64,000 nucleotides of DNA, taken from the NCBI GenBank assembly GCA_003313425.1, contig NHZP01000005.1, forward strand, positions 2,133,952-2,197,951. Direction: 5' to 3'. Numbering within the stretch: the first letter of the stretch is position 1; each line of letters begins with the position of its first letter. This document shows, in pieces, positions 1-11,855 of this stretch. Position numbers and translations under genes: made by a program. Origin of the DNA: Pseudopyrenochaeta lycopersici (Eukaryota; Ascomycota; Dothideomycetes; Pleosporales; Pseudopyrenochaetaceae). The notes under the pieces are model-generated. The model was not told where the DNA came from and made no database searches. It worked only from the letters and a program-made list of their open reading frames with translations.

Positions 1-128
1 TGATTATTTATTTATTGTTGTTCTGTCTGTTCTTTTTTATAGCTCCTCTGCTTCCGGAGGTTCTGTAGATCGCAATAGTTATCGGTCCTACTATTTATCG
101 CTCTTTCCTTGTATTTAACAATCTGACA
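1..128 (-). repeat. 3' LTR of Copia-1
   Basis: Starts TGATTATT and ends CTGACA, matching 5067-5194 over 128 bases with one difference (T at 64 against C at 5130). It lies downstream of the minus-strand coding region, so it is the 3' LTR. Confidence 0.92.
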
Positions 129-139
129 CACCCCCTTAG
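129..139 (-). other. polypurine tract of Copia-1
   Basis: Directly inside the 3' LTR the minus strand reads CTAAGGGGGTG, a purine run in the right place to prime plus-strand DNA synthesis. Confidence 0.6.
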
Positions 140-3100
140 CTTGGAGTGATCTTCTAAGCTGTCAAAAACTTATATCTTATGCGATTGTCAGATCCTCTAT
201 TTGAGTCTGTATGTCTTTGAGTTTTAACTCTTTTGCTAAGGCCGGTTTCTTGTTTACTAGTCCTAATTAATTAAGAAAGTTCTCCTATTTGTTTGAGGGC
301 AGCGCTTTGGTAAGTCTATCTGCTATTATTTGCGAGGACTTTACGTATTTAACTTGAATTCGTCTAAGCAATACTTCCTGTCGTAGCTAGTGATTGTGGA
401 TGTCTACATGTCGAAGTTTGGTTTGGAGTTTTGCAATCTCTTCCGTCACAAGTTGAATTGTCTGTGTATTGTCGCATTAAATTGTAATAGTCGACTCCGG
501 CAATGATATTTAGAGCTCCTTGAGAAGTCGCGAGGTAAAGATAGCTTCCTTTGCTACTTAGGAGAGTGCGAGCAGTTCTGCTTCAGTCGTTGAGGTAGTA
601 ACCGTGTCCTGTTTACTTGCTCTCTAGGTAACAAGACCACCGAATAGCTTAATCACATAACCTTGCAAACTCTTTCTATCGACTGTATTATCGGCAAATG
701 ATGCGTCGCTGGCTACTTCAAGCTTGTCGCCTCCTCCCAATTGGAGTGCTCTTGATTTTGTCGCTGCAAGGTAGAGCAGGACTCTGTCAGCAGCCTCCTA
801 GTGCTCCGTGCCAGGGTTGACAAGGAAGCGTGTAAGGCGCGATATTACGAAGGCGATATCTGGTCGTGTTGTAACGGCGGCAAATAGTAAGGAACTAATC
901 TTACGCTGATATTTGTTGACTTCTGATAGTGATGCTAATCCCTTGCGTGGCTGGAGTTCAACGTTTGCTATTAGAGTATTATGTCGGACATCTTTCCTAT
1001 CTGCAAGTCTGCTAATTTTGTTGGCATAGGCTAACTAGGAGAGTTGAATTAATCGTTGTTCTCAGTCTCTAATAACTTCAACGCCGAGGAACCATTACAA
1101 GTCTTCTCCCCCTGTAAAGGTGTATCTTTCTCGAAGAGCCTTGATAGCTTATTAAGCTTCTACCTCCTTCTTCTAGTAATAGGCTAAGATAATGTCATCG
1201 ACGTAAAAGAAGATGATAATGCCATCCTTGATCATGCAGCAGGCTTCATGTGGCACTTATTTGAAGCCTAGTTTAGTGAGGGTTAAGACGAATTCTTTCT
1301 GCCATAGGAGCGGTGAAATTCGAAGACCGTAAAGTGCCTTTTCAAGCTTAAGGATCGTTCCAGGCTTCTAGTATCCTCGTAGCATTCTCATGTAGATTTC
1401 TCTATCTATTGTTGCATGCACGAATGCGTTAGTAACGTCGTACTGTTTGAGTTCAAGGTTGAACTTGGCAGCGATTGCCATGAGCATTCGAAAAGACCTG
1501 CTGGCTAAAGTGGCTGCGTATGTGTCCTGTGATGTGATGTTTCGTTGCTGATCGCCACGAACGACTAGTCGTGCTTTGCATTTAATAAGGCGATGGTGTT
1601 TGTCCAATTTGTAGGTATACACCCACATGCAGTCTAATATTTAGCGGCCTTTCCGTTTAATAGGAGTGATTGGCACTTCAGCCCAGGACTTCATTTGTTC
1701 ATGGCTCCTTAGGTGTTCTCGTTCTGCTTCCTTGAACATTTCGTGCAGAGGATGATCTTCAAGCTTTGAGTAAGTCGTCGGAAGAGGTGGCAATTGGTTT
1801 CGGTGAGGCTTCACCCCCTTTGCCAGCATTCTCTTCAGCTGTGCCTTGTCAATAGGCTTGCCTTCGTGTTCCCCTACGTGCCCTGCTTAAGTGCCGGCCA
1901 TAAATGCTGCTGCCCATGGTTCTGTTTTTGACGAGCCTTGTGTCGTCGTGCTATTAGCTTCAAGTTCGTCAGTCCACGCCTGGCTAAGGAGAGCTACAGG
2001 TGGCGGAGTGTCTGGCGGCGTTGGGTATAAGTCCATCACCTTTCTACTTTGGCAATTTCTTGACTTTTGACCTTGTGGGCTTGAACTCTTTCCCATTATT
2101 GTATCGTCTTCGTAGAACGACCTAGTCTCAGGCTGTTCCTGTCGCGGTGGCGTAGGCAGTTCAATTATTTTCACCCACGTTGCGATCTCCTGCAGGGTAT
2201 TGTGCATAAGGTTGTCCATGAGGTCTTCCGTTTTGCCGCTAAACACTACGCTTTCGTCGAAGACTACGTCTCTTATGCTGATAACTTTAGCTAGTAACGG
2301 GATCCAAACTCGGTAGATGTTTGTAGATTAATAGCCAATAAGATAGCTAATCCAGGCCTTTGGATCCAAGCGTTGCAGTCGCGACTTTCTTCGGTGGGTA
2401 TCGTCGGTCATTGCAAATGCCTTGCAGCCATATGCTTTAAGATGAGCTTGGTTTGGTTTCCGTGGTCCAGTGACGATACTATTCATAGCAGCGACCCTTG
2501 TAAAGAATACCTCGTATAGGCTTTTCCAGCGGTTTGAGTAGTTCGGCGTTCTATTGTATAGGTATACTGCCGCTCTTGTGATTTCTGGCCATAGTTCCCA
2601 GGGGAGATTAGCATCCAGTCGTATCGTGCGTGCCTTTTCTTTTATCACACCCCCTGAGCGTTCTCCTCCGCTATTCTGTGATTGGGTATTAGGAGCAGAA
2701 GGCTCGACCTTCATGCCTTTGGACGTGCACCATCTTTTAACTTCTGGCTTGACGGTCACTATCTCGTTGTCCGTCTTAATTACTTTTACAGAAATATTGA
2801 ACTGCGTATATAGGAAGCAAGTGAAATTATCCAGTAATCGAATAATAGATCGTGCTGGTCTGTTGTCAGTGAAGTAGAAATCCCAGTTATATGCCGAGAA
2901 TCGGTCAGTGATCAGCATTTGGCTCTTTTCCTTTGAGTAGCTCCCGACTTCGTAGTCGTGAAAGTCGATCGCGATTCGTTCTCCCGGCCCTTCTTCGCTT
3001 AGTCGAGGTTCTCTGCGGATCCTGCGCTTTGATTTGGCTCTCCTACATGCGTCGCACTCGACTGTAGTGACGCCTTTGATGCGCACCCCCTCAGATTGTT

Positions 3101-4994
3101 GGACGAGGTGTTCGATCGCTGCGGGCCCTGGATGCCCTAGGCGCTTATGCTATAGTATTGCGCTTGCTCTTTGTGGCGCCCGCTTGGTTCGAGAGTTGAA
3201 TCGGGTGTGAAAGGCACTGTCGTTTGCATCTGATTGCTCGAGTACCCATTGGTCGTGTGCTTCTGTTAGGTATGCGATGATTGAGTTGTCCTATCTCCGT
3301 AGTGTCGTTGGCTCTTGTTTATTATCCTACCAGATCCCCTGTCTTCTAAGTAGTCTGAATGACACTAGGTTACAGAGGAGGTCAGGACACCAAGCCACGT
3401 TATCAAGCCTTAGAGTATGCTTTCTTTCCACTCCTTGGGTTTTGACGTACACTGTCCTATAGCCTTTAATCCAGACTTGTGTATTGCCTGCCTAAATGCA
3501 GTCTCCCATTACCGGCTCGCGAAGGTGTTCGATTCGATTAATGTTATTGCAGATGTGTGCGGTCGAGCCGGAGTCAAGGATGAATGCATTCTTAAGTGGG
3601 TATTCTCGACCACTAGCATTGAACGTTGATGCGGCCATGACCGCTTCAGTAGTTGCTATAACACGACCTTCTAGTCAATCTGTTGATAGGTCTGGTGTTT
3701 GTGATGTTTTAATGCGCGGCGTAATCGATCGCGATGCGGAGGAAAGGCGCGGTTTCTTAGCCTCTGGGCTTGATTCCTGTATCGCCCTCTGTAAGTCATT
3801 ATCATTATCAATTTTGTACTGTACTAGTTTAGTGATACTTTGATTTGGCTTAAACCACTTAGGTGCCTTATCAGTATACACGTAGTAACAGTCTAATAAG
3901 TTGTGGCGCTGTCCACAAGCAGGACAATCATCTCCAGCTGCCGCTGTATTCCCAATCGGGAACTGCTTGGATTTGGTCATTTGACCATCACGTTTTCGTT
4001 TCTGCCTAGGTTTCCCCTGGCCGCCCTGTGAGGGGGCAGATAGCGCTCTTTCCAACACACTCAGGGCGTCCCCATTTTGTGTGCCCTGAACGGATGCACC
4101 GTTAGAGACGTATGATGCTTCTCCCGCAGCGAAAGCGCTCTTCTGCGTGCCCTTTAATGGGTGGGATAGGCTCATATGGTCGCGGAAGAGTTTCATCATC
4201 TTCTTCCTATTAATGGTTGTTCTGTCATATCCAGGACCAGAGAAGGTAGCTACCCATGTTGGGGCCACCTTCGAGACAGCGCCTAGGAAGTCATTTTTCA
4301 CATCTTCTGTTTGCAGCACCTCGCTAACCTTTAGGGTTTCAGCTCGGGTTGCTGCTCGATCGTACTCGGTCAGCCATGTTTCCCAATTGCTTAGGGTTCT
4401 CATTGGCCTGAGTGCAGCGTAGTACTTTTCTCGCGCTTTAGTTCGTTCTTCCTGTAGGTCAACACCTACCGTCTCCCGGAGGGAGGTTACCTATTCCCGG
4501 ACCGACTTACCCGACTCACAGCAGCTTAGTTGCAGATAAGGTGAGACAGTGGCTAGTATATGCTCGATCAGCTTCTCGTACTTCGTCCTTTCTTCTTGAT
4601 ATTCCTTATCTAAGAGCTTGTACGATTTAAGGTGTATCTTATAGTTATCGCGGTCCTCTTTATATGCTTCCTGTCCACTCTAGGAGAGTTCGGAGATCCT
4701 TGTTAGAATAGTAGCGGAAGGAATCTCCTCTTGTTGTGTTAGTTGCGTGTTTCCGCGCGTTCGAGAGCTTGACGTAGTGCTCCTCGCCAAAACTGTCGCT
4801 GCAGGTTGATAATCGGCAATGTTCAGTAATCGTGGAACTGTTAGCTTCCGTTTCAGTTCTTCAGTACCTTCCGGGTCGACGAGGGGCCAGTTCCTCAATG
4901 ATTCGCACTTCATCTTAAACTGGCGGTACCAGGCCGTCCAGCTGTTGTAATCGGTTAGGACGACGGTCGCGTCCCTTGTGCTTAGGGTTGCCAT
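140..4994 (-). pseudogene. Copia-1 gag-pol polyprotein, decayed
   Basis: Gag starts at an ATG at 4994 and ends in a zinc knuckle, CPACGQRHNLLDC, near 3900. The integrase (about 3086-2328) has a CxxC pair, the first acid in IAIDFHDYE, a second in KTDNE and the E in SGGERSGG. Reverse transcriptase begins near 1628 (WVYTYKLDKHHRLIKCKARL) and has a YVDD box near 1200. RNase H reads toward 600, ending in a TEAELLAL-type motif. The frame is interrupted many times, so no active polyprotein is expected. A typical autonomous copia element is about 5 kb, so size is normal and loss is by point mutation. Confidence 0.88.
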
Positions 4995-5066
4995 CGTTTC
5001 GGTGTGTAATCGAGGCAGTAAGACTCTTAATTGTTAGAATTTTAATGAATGTGTTAGTCAGAAAAT

Positions 5067-5194
5067 TGATTATTTATTTATTGTTGTTCTGTCTGTTCTT
5101 TTTTATAGCTCCTCTGCTTCCGGAGGTTCCGTAGATCGCAATAGTTATCGGTCCTACTATTTATCGCTCTTTCCTTGTATTTAACAATCTGACA
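5067..5194 (-). repeat. 5' LTR of Copia-1
   Basis: A 128-bp copy of the LTR at 1-128 with one mismatch, lying just upstream of the gag ATG on the minus strand. Confidence 0.92.
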
Positions 5195-5209
5195 GAAGCC
5201 TACTAATAA

Positions 5210-5337
5210 AACGGTGGCATTTGGGTCAGAAACAGTGGTATTTGGGCAATTTTCCGAGCTGATGTCACGTGTGTGGTACTGTACTAAAAACCAGTGGTAG
5301 ATGGGCAATTTTTACGCCAAGCAGTGGTATTTTGGCA
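5210..5337. repeat. four imperfect GTGGTATTTGGGCAATTT repeats
   Basis: Copies start near 5212, 5234, 5291 and 5318, sharing AGTGGTAxxTGGGCAATTT with irregular spacing. They lie between the copia LTR and a hAT right terminus at 5416 and may be subterminal repeats of that hAT. Confidence 0.55.
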
Positions 5338-5364
5338 ATTTGCCGTATTTTATTATCTTGCTCT

Positions 5365-5416
5365 GTTTAACATGTTAAGGGATTTCTTAACATGTTATAC
5401 AGGATGCCCATGTATG
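5365..5416. mobile_element. right end of a CATACATGGG-family hAT
   Basis: Two TTAACATGTTA palindromes are followed by ATGCCCATGTATG ending at 5416. This is the terminal inverted repeat shared with the hATs at 12816, 31555, 36142 and 43734. The partner end is not in the window; Copia-1 may have inserted inside this element and pushed the left end out of view. Confidence 0.55.
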
Positions 5417-5429
5417 TAGTGGGCCAGCC

Positions 5430-5979
5430 GAAAACACACTAAAAATCAGGCCCTTGCAATCTTAAGAACAACTTTAATAACTTCTATAAACTATGCCTAG
5501 CCTTCTATACTTATTCACAGGCTCTTATTAAATCCCTAGATTTATAAGTCTTACCGTTCTCTAGATACAAAGTTTTGGCCCCCTGTTACGGTAACCACCG
5601 TGGTTCCCGCAACACCTGAATTGGCTAGCCCTGTCGAGGCCTGAGCTCGAGCACAGGCCTAGCCCCTGAGTATTCTTCTGCACCTAAGTTTCTGTTCTCT
5701 TCTCTTCTTCACGCAACGTCTTGTATTACACCTGAGATTGTACGTAGTATAATAATCAAGCTATTAGTTAAGCGTTGAAATTCCCACTCGTAGCCTCTCG
5801 TGACACCCCCAATTCTATGCAAATTACTATATCTCAAGACCTACTGAATGGAAACTCTTAAAAACCTAAGACATAGCTTAGAGTATATATACAAGGCTGT
5901 TAACAGAACCTTAAGATATAATATTAAGTTCTTGTTGAGATTGCAAGGGCCTGTTTTTCTGATTTTTGGTGTGTTTTCG
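5430..5979. mobile_element. MITE-like element with imperfect terminal inverted repeats
   Basis: The left end CGAAAACACACTAAAAATC, followed by a GGCCCTTGCAATCT block, returns in inverse orientation ending at 5979, with an extra AGAAAA in the right copy. Similarity continues weakly inward for about 40 bases. No coding potential is seen and no convincing target duplication was found, so the class is unassigned. Confidence 0.5.
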
Positions 5980-5989
5980 ATTGACGTCG

Positions 5990-6700
5990 AGAAACAACAG
6001 CTGAGCGACCGGGTGTGGATCTGTTTCAGGCTATCAGTGCCTTGAGTCCGAGCTTCGGGTCACAGCGTTACGTACTTCGCATTTCGTATTTCGCTAACTT
6101 TGATTTGATCCACCCCACGATCTGGACTACAGTAGGAGCCTTGAATAGAGTTTCACCCGGGATAACCCATTTCCGTTCGTGTATGCCCATGAATTGGTCT
6201 ACCTCCGGGAATGGGGAAATCTAACTCATTACTTCTTAGCCTTGGTCAAAGCATCCTGCAGAGCAATGCAACGAAGCGCCAGTTGCATGAGGATTCACAA
6301 ACTCTGTTTACTAAGCTTGATTTGTGATTGCAAAGCGGTGAACACTATACGCTCTATACGTTCTTGGGGGATTCTCATTTCGTTTAGCCCATCAGCGTCA
6401 GCCTATCTGTGGATACTGTCGCAAATGCTGAAGATTTCCATCATGATTTCCCAGCAAACATAATGAAGCGATTCCTGGAGCCAATCGACTTCTCCAACGG
6501 GAAGCCTCCCTGACCTCCGCCCCCTTCGTCGATGCATACAAAGGTATCCTGACTCGCTATCACGCAGATTCCACACAGTACGCTTTGGCACCATTTGACG
6601 CCCTTTGACGCCCTTTGACAAGCACAGGTCATCTCGATGAATATGTCGAGCGTCGGCGGAAGCATACGTATTGGTTCAATCTATCAAGTAAGTATCAAAA
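5990..6700 (+). pseudogene. degenerate coding remnant, unrecognised
   Basis: Plus-strand frames here read like protein in patches: near 6415-6505 a stretch containing HHDFPANIMKRFLEP, then in another frame (6505-6600) APFVDAYKGILTRYHAD, then HLDEYVERRRKHTYWFNL. Frame changes and stops separate them. I do not recognise the family. It could be a RIP-damaged host gene or an old transposon. Confidence 0.3.
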
Positions 6701-7347
6701 TACCCAAAGTTCCCTCCAGCCGTCCACCTAAATCTTGACCGCGCCGTCAAAGAACAGCGCGGATTCCTCGTCCGTTTGCGTCGCCCTTGCAGTCGAAAAT
6801 CGATCGTTTGCTCCAGATGCGTGGTTATAGATCCAGGGAACAACAGCTCATCGTTGGGAAAAACTGCTCCGTAGCCTGATGTTGGGGCTAACATAGAAGC
6901 AACCATCGCATCAGGCGCAGTTTTCTCCACCGGTGCTTCCGTGACGACCATTTGGGAAACAACTGGAGTTGGCAAGGTCGGCTCACACTCTACAAGAAGG
7001 GACATTGGCGCGGGCGCTGGCAGAGCTCAAACCGTCAGGTTCTTGGACCTTGCACTCTCCGGCGTCTCCACGACCCTTTCACAACTCTCCATATACCTCT
7101 GCCTCGTCTCGTTCAATGAATACCCATTTCTTCCGCAATCCGCTGCTGGGTAGAAATCTGTTACCTGTGCTGGATGGATAACGTTAAACAGAATCATGAC
7201 GGCAAGCATTAACAGCGCGTCAAACATATACAGAAAAAGCTCGCGGCGTAGGAGGTACCCATTGCAAATATTCTACCACGCGGAAAACGCTTCTGAACAT
7301 GATCAAGGCTGATGCGACGTACAGCGTGTACATGTTGCGTTTCCACG

Positions 7348-7355
7348 GTAAGTGG
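7348..7355. repeat. hAT-E target-site duplication, left
   Basis: GTAAGTGG, repeated at 10255-10262, lies directly outside the hAT-E termini. An 8-bp duplication is diagnostic of hAT insertion. Confidence 0.92.
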
Positions 7356-10254
7356 CAGGCTTGTCGTCAACAGTTGGATTATTGCCAATACCAATATATA
7401 TTGCCAATACCAATACCAATACCAATCCAATAAGGTTCTAGCCTTATTGGCAGCTTATTGGCAAATACTATATAGTTTCTTCTGCATTTTCTGGCCTTAT
7501 AAGTGCTGCAAATCACGTATTGGCAGTAATTTAATTGTATATATAAGTAATGCTTGATATATTACTGCTCTTCAAGTGTAGTTGTAGATGCTCGGCAAAG
7601 CCTCGGCTACGGGTAGCTGACAGAACCCCTCAAATTTGAACACTCAGCACCCCCCAAGTTATTCTAGCCATTAACAACCAAACTTTATCAAATTCCATTC
7701 ACATACGGTCTGTTTCATTAAATATGGACCCTACAGAACAGGCAAATGATACAGCTTCTGTAGCTCATTACTCATCTCCAACGCCAGCGGCCAGCCGCAA
7801 ACGAACTGCTAGTCAGTCTACTTCTAGCGAGCATGCTGCAACAAGATCTTCCAAAAAGCGAGCTCTTAGAATATGGTCCTACGAGGCCGGGCCCTAGCGA
7901 ACCAACGCATGATAAGAACCGCAATCCAATCTGGTACTGTGCAGATCCAGGATGCAACACTCCTCATCTTGTGTATAGTGTCCAGTCAACAAACGCTGCT
8001 CGAAACCATATGAAATCAAAGCATAGTATAATTGTTAAAGAGGAGGAAGAGTCTCTAGTTAGGAAAGCAACAAATATGTCACTAGAGAAGTTATTTAAGA
8101 ATGCAGAAGAGCAGGTTAACGAAAAGAGAGAGAAAGTGCAGAGGGAGGTGTTTTTATCTGTTATTAAGAGAGAGGAAGTTTAAGAGGCTCTAGCTCGACT
8201 TATCGTAGCCCAGAACTTACCGTACAACGCTGTTAAATGGCCAGAATTACGCAGTCTTCTTATTTAACTTAATCCGGCAGTTAAACCCTTCCTTATCGAT
8301 TCTCACACAACTGTCCCTCGTGTTATCGAAACCTGCTTTAATTCACGCTGAGAGGAAGTCAAAGCTGAGATGCTTGATACAGAATATGAAATACACCTCG
8401 CTGCAGACGCCTGGAGTGGCCCTAATCGCAAACGGTTCCTTGCTATAACAGCCCACTTTGTTAACCGCGATAGTATCCTTCAGAAGTATACTCTTGGATT
8501 TATTAAGCTACTAGACTCTAAGAAGGGAATTTACTAGTTTAAAGCTCTTCTTCCCTACCTAGAGAAGTATAAGATATGGGCAAAGCTGGGCTACTTTATT
8601 GGCGATAATGACGGCACTAATAACGTCCTCTGCCGTTAACTTGAGGCCTGGCTTAGACTTAAAGGTATCCAGAATTAGAAGGCAGCCCACCGAAGAATCC
8701 GCTGCCAAGGGCACGTTCTCAATATCATCGCTTCAGCGTTCTTATTTGCTAAGGATAAAGAAGCTGTTAAAGCTGTGATAAAGCAGCTTACAGAGGATGA
8801 GACACTTAGTTTTGAGAAGGCACTAACAGAGAACTTTGAAGAAGCTACAGCTATCAAATGGCGTCAAATGGGCCCACTTGGAAAGCTTCATAACTTCGTT
8901 AAGTGGCTCCGATCTAATTATAATGAGTACCACAAGTTTAAGCAGATAGCTGGCCGGACAATACTGATGGACAACGACACCCGGTGGAATAGCTGGCTTT
9001 AAATGCTGGAGGTGGCTTGCGATAACGAAGATACCGTTAACAAGTTCCTACACTTAAACTACAGCTAACTTGAAAGGGACTATCTTACTCCTAGTGATTG
9101 GGAGCTCCTCTACTATACTCGCGACTTCCTTAAACCTCTCGAACAAGCTACTAAGTTCTGTGAGAGCCCTTTTGCTTACCTAGATCGAACACCATACACA
9201 ATAGACTTTATACTTGCTTATTTAAAGGAATCTGAGGTAGGTAATATTAATTTTTCCTAAAGTCTACTAAGATATGAACCTAGATTCTGAAGCTAATATT
9301 TTACAGGAGCAACACAAGAATAACCTTACCCTTCTTAGCAGTATTCGAACAGCGTGGTATTCCTTTGATAAATACTTTATTAAAGCTGACGAGGTCCCTG
9401 CCTACTGCGCAGCTACACTCCTTCACCCTTCCTGTTGAAAGAACTATCTAGAACGCAATTGGGAGCCTAAATGGGTAAAGGATATATCTCTAAAGGTGCA
9501 GAAGTACTGGGAGAACAACTTTAAGGGCAAACACCCTGCTATAGTGGATGATATCTCAATACATCCTATGGCAACAGATAAGTTCGCCCAGTGGCACTAG
9601 AAGCAGAGGCTTGCTGTACACGCTGCAGATGAGTTTATCTCCTTTACTGAGAATGATCCCTGTGAGCTCCCTCTTAACATGGAGCCTTATGAGTGGTGGC
9701 TACAGCCTTAGTAACAGAAGAGCTATCCGAACTTATTAAAAATGGCTGTTAATATTCTTTCTTGTCCCTCTATGTCTGCTGAGCCGGAACGTGTCTTTTC
9801 TAGGGCTCGTCGCACTATATCATAGTTAAGAATTAAGCTTGGATTAAAGAATATTGAGATGGGAGAGTGTTTGAAGTCATGGCAACGTATATATGTTCAG
9901 AGGGACGGTGAATATGTAGCAGAGCTGAGAGCACTTAACGAGCGTTGGATTCAAGACGACAACCCAGAAGTCCTTGGACGCGATGATGATAGTCATATGC
10001 CTTTAGATGATACGCAGAGTGAGTCACTGGAGTCTAGCATCTTATCTGGCCCTCGTACTATTAATTCCGAAAGTCTGTTTGTAGAGTAGAACTATTATAC
10101 TATGCCAAGACTGGCGATAGGCGTATTGGCAACCTTATTGGCACGTTATTGACACATTATTGGCACATTATTGGTATTGGCAAAACGGTTAACCAATATC
10201 TTGGTATTGGCAAAAAGTGCCAATAGCCTTATTGAATTGTTGACGACAAGCCTG
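7356..10254 (+). mobile_element. hAT-E DNA transposon
   Basis: A 2899-bp element with termini CAGGCTTGTCGTCAACA and its reverse complement and the 8-bp duplication GTAAGTGG. Both ends carry clusters of a private subterminal word, TTGGTATTGGCAA and variants (about 7378-7470 and 10115-10235). It carries one decayed hAT transposase gene and lies inside an exon of the RTA1-like gene. Confidence 0.92.
7724..10087 (+). pseudogene. hAT-E transposase, RIP-damaged
   Basis: The ATG at 7724 opens an N-terminal region followed (after a frame change near 7850) by a BED-type zinc finger: WYCADPGC with HMKSKH. The RNase H-like core has the first acid in HLAADAWSGPN and the second in GYFIGDNDGTNN. The C-terminal hAT dimerisation domain reads LSCPSMSAEPERVFSRARR near 9750-9820. 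More than ten in-frame stops, many TAG where Trp is expected, make it inactive. A short intron may lie near 9237-9305. Confidence 0.85.
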
Positions 10255-10262
10255 GTAAGTGG
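10255..10262. repeat. hAT-E target-site duplication, right
   Basis: GTAAGTGG, identical to 7348-7355. Confidence 0.92.
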
Positions 10263-11047
10263 TGTATGCTGAGGTTTGGTGAAGACATAGGGCCAGAAGA
10301 GGCAGTGGAGCGGCGTCTTGAATGACGGCGAGCGGAAGATTCGTGTCAGAATTTAATGAATCTTTTGGTCTTGATCGTGTTCATTGTTTTTTTTTCTTTT
10401 GTTTGTTGGTTCTGTTCTCTCTCCTTTTTAAACACAGACCTGATACATCGGTGATACATGGGTGATACCGTCCACGATGCAGTATTCGTGTACTTCAGTT
10501 TTTATGCCTCTTATCTAACAATTCGAGGTTATTAGAACAGGATGTCGGGTTTTCTTTTATGAGCCGGTAGTGAAACAGGCCCGCCACGACGATAAAGAAG
10601 CCAAAGAAGGCAAGCTGGAGGAACAAGCCGACGATGATAACTTTCTCGCCTGTGTGGAGGAGATCGAGGGTTCCGGCTGCTTGAATGCCGCCACCACCCA
10701 TTTGTACAACGAAGCTGATGACGTCGCCCGTTACAAAGATTTAAGTGAGCCATCTTTGGCGTATGAGGGAGTGTTTTTCGCCGTCAACGAGGAGGATGAT
10801 GCGACTGAGGATTATGTAGATAGATGCGGCGCAAAGGGCGGGTGCGACGAGCAGCAGTAGTGATTGCATGATATATGAGCCTAGTGCCCAAAGGTCATTC
10901 GTGGATAGGATGCGCCCAACAAATCCGACTGTTTCAACTGTTAAGTGAAATGCCTCAGCACTTAGTCCGTTCAGAAAGGCTGTCAGTATTGTAGAGGGCA
11001 CATACATATGCCGCCAACGACTAGGGGTATAAAATACCATGCCTTCC

Positions 11048-11745
11048 TCCTGAACAGTGCCAGACTTCTCAACAGTCAAACAGTCAGTCTGGGAGGCCCA
11101 TAGCCTGTTTGACTGCATCTTTCGACCCGATTGGACTGATTGGACTGACTGCCAAGCCTTCTGGCGTGAATCGAGACTGTTTGACTGTTTGATAACGTAA
11201 GCGTTCTTTGGACTGATTGACTGCCTGATTGATTGACTAATTGGCTTTATGTGTACTCAAACTGCTCTAATTGGGCGGCAATTTTGTTTAACTCATTTTG
11301 AGAGAGCTCCGCAGTAGGACGTGTAGTAGTAGAAGGCACTCGTTTGATGCCAATCCTCTTCCAACTCTTAAGGGACTGTAGGGCGGCAATCAACTCAGGC
11401 TTCATACGCAGCCTCCGGGTGCCAATCAAGTCTCCAAGCTCACTAAAGGTCCTCTCACAGTCGGCGGAGGAAGCTGGGATGGAGTAGATGTCAAGCGCAA
11501 GCTTAGCTAGAGTAGAAACTGTTTCTCATGAAGAAGCCAGTACCGTATAGGATTAAGAGAGAGCGGGTCGTCTTCTGCCAAGGGCGGTTGGCGCTTCCAG
11601 ACTTCGTACTCGTCGTCAAGTGCCTCCTCCACTTGGCGGAGGGCTGCCTTCATGGAGTTCTCCAGGAAAGTTGATCGACTAGATGATGACGATACACGTG
11701 GCTTTTTGGCCGGACGTTGATCGCTAGGTGAGCTTCTGCCAAGGA
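11048..11745 (-). pseudogene. hAT-F fragment with transposase C-terminus
   Basis: On the minus strand 11700-11240 encodes a hAT dimerisation domain: LALDIYSIPASSADCERTFS, then GDLIGTRRLRMKPELI. A frame change lies upstream near 11530. The left end, CAGTGCCAGACTTC, is followed by a cluster of GACTG-containing words (11065-11240) that look like subterminal repeats. The N-terminal half and the right terminus are missing. It cuts the 5' end of the RTA1-like gene. Confidence 0.7.
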
Positions 11746-11855
11746 TATCAGGATATCAGAAATGATATACTAGTATACTAATATAAGGATTTCGGTAATA
11801 CTAGTATATCAGGATAAGCATTTTGGAACTGATATACTAGTATTACCATGTCTGC
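11745..11855. repeat. ACTAGTAT-rich repeat cluster
   Basis: GATATACTAGTAT and its variants occur several times in both orientations. This resembles the subterminal repeats of the nearby hATs but no terminus is recognisable. The following 130 bases hold nothing I can identify. Confidence 0.4.

Larger units (their letters stand above)
1..5194 (-). mobile_element. Ty1/copia LTR retrotransposon Copia-1, degenerate
   Basis: A complete-length copia element read on the minus strand, bounded by two 128-bp LTRs. Domain order from right to left is gag with zinc knuckle, integrase, reverse transcriptase and RNase H, the Ty1/copia order. The coding region is broken by many stops, several at expected Trp or Gln codons, while the LTRs differ at only one base. 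Position 1 of the window is the first LTR base, so the left target duplication cannot be checked; the right flank begins GAAGCC. Confidence 0.93.
7027..11040 (-). pseudogene. RTA1-like membrane protein gene, split by hAT-E
   Basis: RTA1-family proteins are seven-helix fungal membrane proteins linked to lipid translocation and toxicant resistance. The right part (about 10985-10263) reads ETVGFVGR-like, then an APALCAASIYIILSRIILL helix, FVTGDVISFVVQMGGGGIQ and GLFLQLAFFGFF. The left part (7347-7027) reads SALIMFRSVFRVVEYLQ, then after a frame change LYMFDALLMLAVMILFNVIHP, the usual last helix. Removing hAT-E and one 8-bp duplication joins the two parts in frame within an exon. The 5' end is cut by hAT-F near 11045. 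The frame change near 7235 may be a real lesion. Confidence 0.8.

Noticed and set aside
10570..10860. A 96-codon plus-strand frame opposite the RTA1 gene
   Set aside because: It is antisense to clear RTA1 helices and has no domain of its own.
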